A DNA stretch of 6,159 nucleotides from an uncultured Ruminococcus sp. (GTDB lineage Bacteria; Bacillota; Clostridia; Oscillospirales; CAG-272): assembly GCA_902778205.1 (NCBI GenBank), contig CACYWX010000203.1:1-6159 (forward strand), given 5' to 3'. Both the position numbers and the translations under genes were made by a program. Below the pieces are notes generated by a model. That model was not told the DNA's origin and made no database searches. It saw only the letters and a list, made by a program, of their open reading frames with translations. Positions 4,951-6,159 of this stretch are shown here, one piece after another. Each line of letters opens with the position of its first letter. Position 1 is the first letter of the stretch.

Positions 4951-5028
4951 CCCCGCAAAGAGCGGTACAATGATCCCGGAAAAGGACCGGGCATGACGCG
5001 AACCTCATAAACCACTTCCTTTGCGGGG
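4951..5028 (+). repeat. Nested inverted repeats between the small gene and the recombinase
   Basis: CCCCGCAAAG (4951-4960) is perfectly complementary to CTTTGCGGGG (5019-5028). Within it, CCCGG (4975-4979) pairs with CCGGG (4987-4991) around a 7-base loop. The structure fills most of the 129-base gap between the two genes and ends 17 bases before the recombinase ribosome binding site (AAAGGAG, 5046-5052). It could separate or balance expression of the two genes or bind a regulator. No T-run follows, so it is not an ordinary terminator. Confidence 0.55.
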
Positions 5029-5061
5029 CAATTCCGGCAAACTGCAAAGGAGTGTTTTTTC

Positions 5062-6159
5062 ATGCCTCAATTCAAAGCGGCGGCGTATATCCGCCTCTCG
5101 TACACCAACGACCGCTCCACCGAGAGCGACAGCGTGGGCAATCAGCGCAGGATCATCGAGGATTTCGTCACGCGGAACCCGGATATTGCCCTGATCGAAG
5201 AAAAGGTGGACGACGGTTATACCGGACTTCTCTTCGACCGGCCCGCCTACAAGGATATGATGAACGACATCATGACCGGGAAGATCAACTGCGTCATCGT
5301 CAAGGACCTGTCCCGTCTGGGGCGGGAGTACATCGAGACCGGGCGGTATCTGCGGCGGATCTTTCCCGCCTACGGTGTCCGCTTCATCTCCATCACGGAC
5401 AACATCGACACCGCCCATGAGCAGAACAGCGACGATCTGACCATCTCCATCAAGAACATCATGAACGAATCCTACAGCCGGGATATATCCGTGAAGACCC
5501 GGACCGCCCTCGACGTGAAGCGGCGGAACGGCGACTTCGTGGGAGCGTTCACGGTGTACGGGTATCTGAAATCGGAGGAAAACCGAAACCGTCTCGTTCC
5601 CGATCCCTACGCGGGGAACGTGGTGCGGGATATTTTCCGGATGCGGCTGGGCGGCATGAGCGCCGCAAAGATCGCCGGTAAGCTGAACGCCCTCGGCATC
5701 CTCTCCCCGCTGGCCTACAAGAAGCGGTGCGGCCTCCCCCATGCCCGGAACAACTACACGGACCGGGAAGGATGCGGCTGGTCTGCCACCACAGTCATCC
5801 GGATCCTCTCGGACGAGACCTATACCGGGACGCTCGTCCAGGGCAAGACCGGAACGCTTCATTACAAGATCAAGGAACCGGAGCTTCGTCCCTCATCGGA
5901 ATGGATCCGGACCCCGGACGCCCATGAAGCGTTGGTTTCCCGGCAGGACTTCGATCTTGTCCAGAGGATCCGTCAGCTGGACACCCGGAGCGCACCGGAA
6001 GCGGAGACGGTTCACCTCTTCTCCGGCTTGCTCATCTGCGGATGCTGCGGCGGTCCCATGTCCCGGAAAACCGTCCGCACCGGTGACCGGGCATACGTCT
6101 ACTATTACTGTCCCACCGGGAAAAAGCACGGCTGTGACCGCCCCGTCATGGTGAAGGAA
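5062..6159 (+). CDS. Large serine recombinase (site-specific integrase/transposase), N-terminal 366 residues, runs off the right edge
   Basis: The enzyme would cut and rejoin DNA at attachment sites through a covalent serine intermediate, excising and inserting the element. The resolvase-type catalytic domain (about 5-150) begins YIRLS, giving catalytic Ser13 and Arg11, followed by SVGNQ (24-28), DDGYTG, and DLSRLGRE with Arg85 and Arg88. A recombinase DNA-binding domain follows (about 155-275), with YGY at 166-168 and LSDETYTGTL near its end. A zinc ribbon is formed by Cys326, Cys329, Cys350 and Cys358. Family members usually have about 500-560 residues, so roughly 150-200, including any coiled-coil part, lie beyond the window. 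ATG 5062 is supported by AAAGGAG (5046-5052) 9 bases upstream and by the catalytic motif close to the N-terminus. All key residues seen are intact, so it is probably active. Confidence 0.95.
   Translation, partial: MPQFKAAAYIRLSYTNDRSTESDSVGNQRRIIEDFVTRNPDIALIEEKVDDGYTGLLFDRPAYKDMMNDIMTGKINCVIVKDLSRLGREYIETGRYLRRIFPAYGVRFISITDNIDTAHEQNSDDLTISIKNIMNESYSRDISVKTRTALDVKRRNGDFVGAFTVYGYLKSEENRNRLVPDPYAGNVVRDIFRMRLGGMSAAKIAGKLNALGILSPLAYKKRCGLPHARNNYTDREGCGWSATTVIRILSDETYTGTLVQGKTGTLHYKIKEPELRPSSEWIRTPDAHEALVSRQDFDLVQRIRQLDTRSAPEAETVHLFSGLLICGCCGGPMSRKTVRTGDRAYVYYYCPTGKKHGCDRPVMVKE

Larger units (their letters stand above)
2410..6159. mobile_element. Candidate mobile element of the large-serine-recombinase type (one end; continues past the window)
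   Basis: A serine recombinase gene at the right, small KTR-type, XRE-type and sigma-like accessory genes, and long gene-free structured DNA replace the operon logic seen before ~2410. This set of small genes is, to my knowledge, typical of clostridial transposons and mobilizable islands. The left limit is placed only by the change in base composition and the broken lipoprotein frame, so it is uncertain by some tens of bases. The other end is not in the window, and no target-site duplication or attachment core can be identified. No cargo gene is visible in this part. Confidence 0.6.

Noticed and set aside
5005..5862. 285-codon minus-strand frame opposite the recombinase
   Set aside because: It is antisense to a recombinase whose catalytic and zinc-binding motifs are intact. 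Long antisense frames are common in GC-rich genes.
1..6159. CRISPR array, tRNA or rRNA genes, antibiotic-resistance gene, relaxase
   Set aside because: I looked for these and saw no regularly spaced repeats, no cloverleaf, no rRNA-like sequence, and no protein with resistance or relaxase motifs.

Overview
The composition (GC-rich genes with AT-rich patches), the strong AGGAG-type ribosome binding sites and the gene families point to a Gram-positive anaerobe of the Clostridia, probably a gut Oscillospiraceae or Lachnospiraceae relative. This is inferred from gene content; no taxonomic marker gene is present. Two blocks meet in the window.

Block 1 (about 1-2410, all + strand) is the end of a sugar-uptake ABC transporter operon. 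It holds the last 44 codons of a membrane protein (probably the MalF-type permease), a complete MalG-type permease with its EAA motif, a 190-aa protein with one N-terminal membrane anchor, and the first ~265 residues of a lipoprotein with beta-propeller-like strands, possibly the front of a larger solute-binding protein. Spacing is tight: a 4-nt ATGA overlap, then gaps of 10 and 21 nt. The lipoprotein reading frame then runs into AT-rich sequence and stops, so the gene looks broken.

Block 2 (about 2410-6159, open at the right edge) looks like one end of a mobile element moved by a large serine recombinase. In order it holds: an AT-rich segment with a 14-bp perfect palindrome; a 72-aa cysteine-rich KTR-type zinc-ribbon protein with its own terminator; a convergent XRE-type repressor with a promoter and an operator-like palindrome; a divergent leader with a 17-codon reading frame and a strong Rho-independent terminator; a 159-aa sigma-region-4-like regulator with a hairpin next to its ribosome binding site; about 500 bases without a credible gene but rich in inverted repeats, a candidate structured RNA; a 73-aa conserved-looking small protein; and 366 codons of the recombinase. 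The recombinase continues past the right edge.

The simplest reading is that a recombinase-type element inserted into (or deleted part of) the lipoprotein gene. The XRE protein and the sigma-like protein probably control the element's own genes. The two least explained parts are the leader of the sigma-like gene, where a terminator sits after a tiny ORF with no other gene before it, and the 4203-4710 region, where a 12-bp inverted repeat closes a 216-base interior full of smaller hairpins. No antibiotic-resistance gene, conjugation gene, tRNA, rRNA or CRISPR array is visible.
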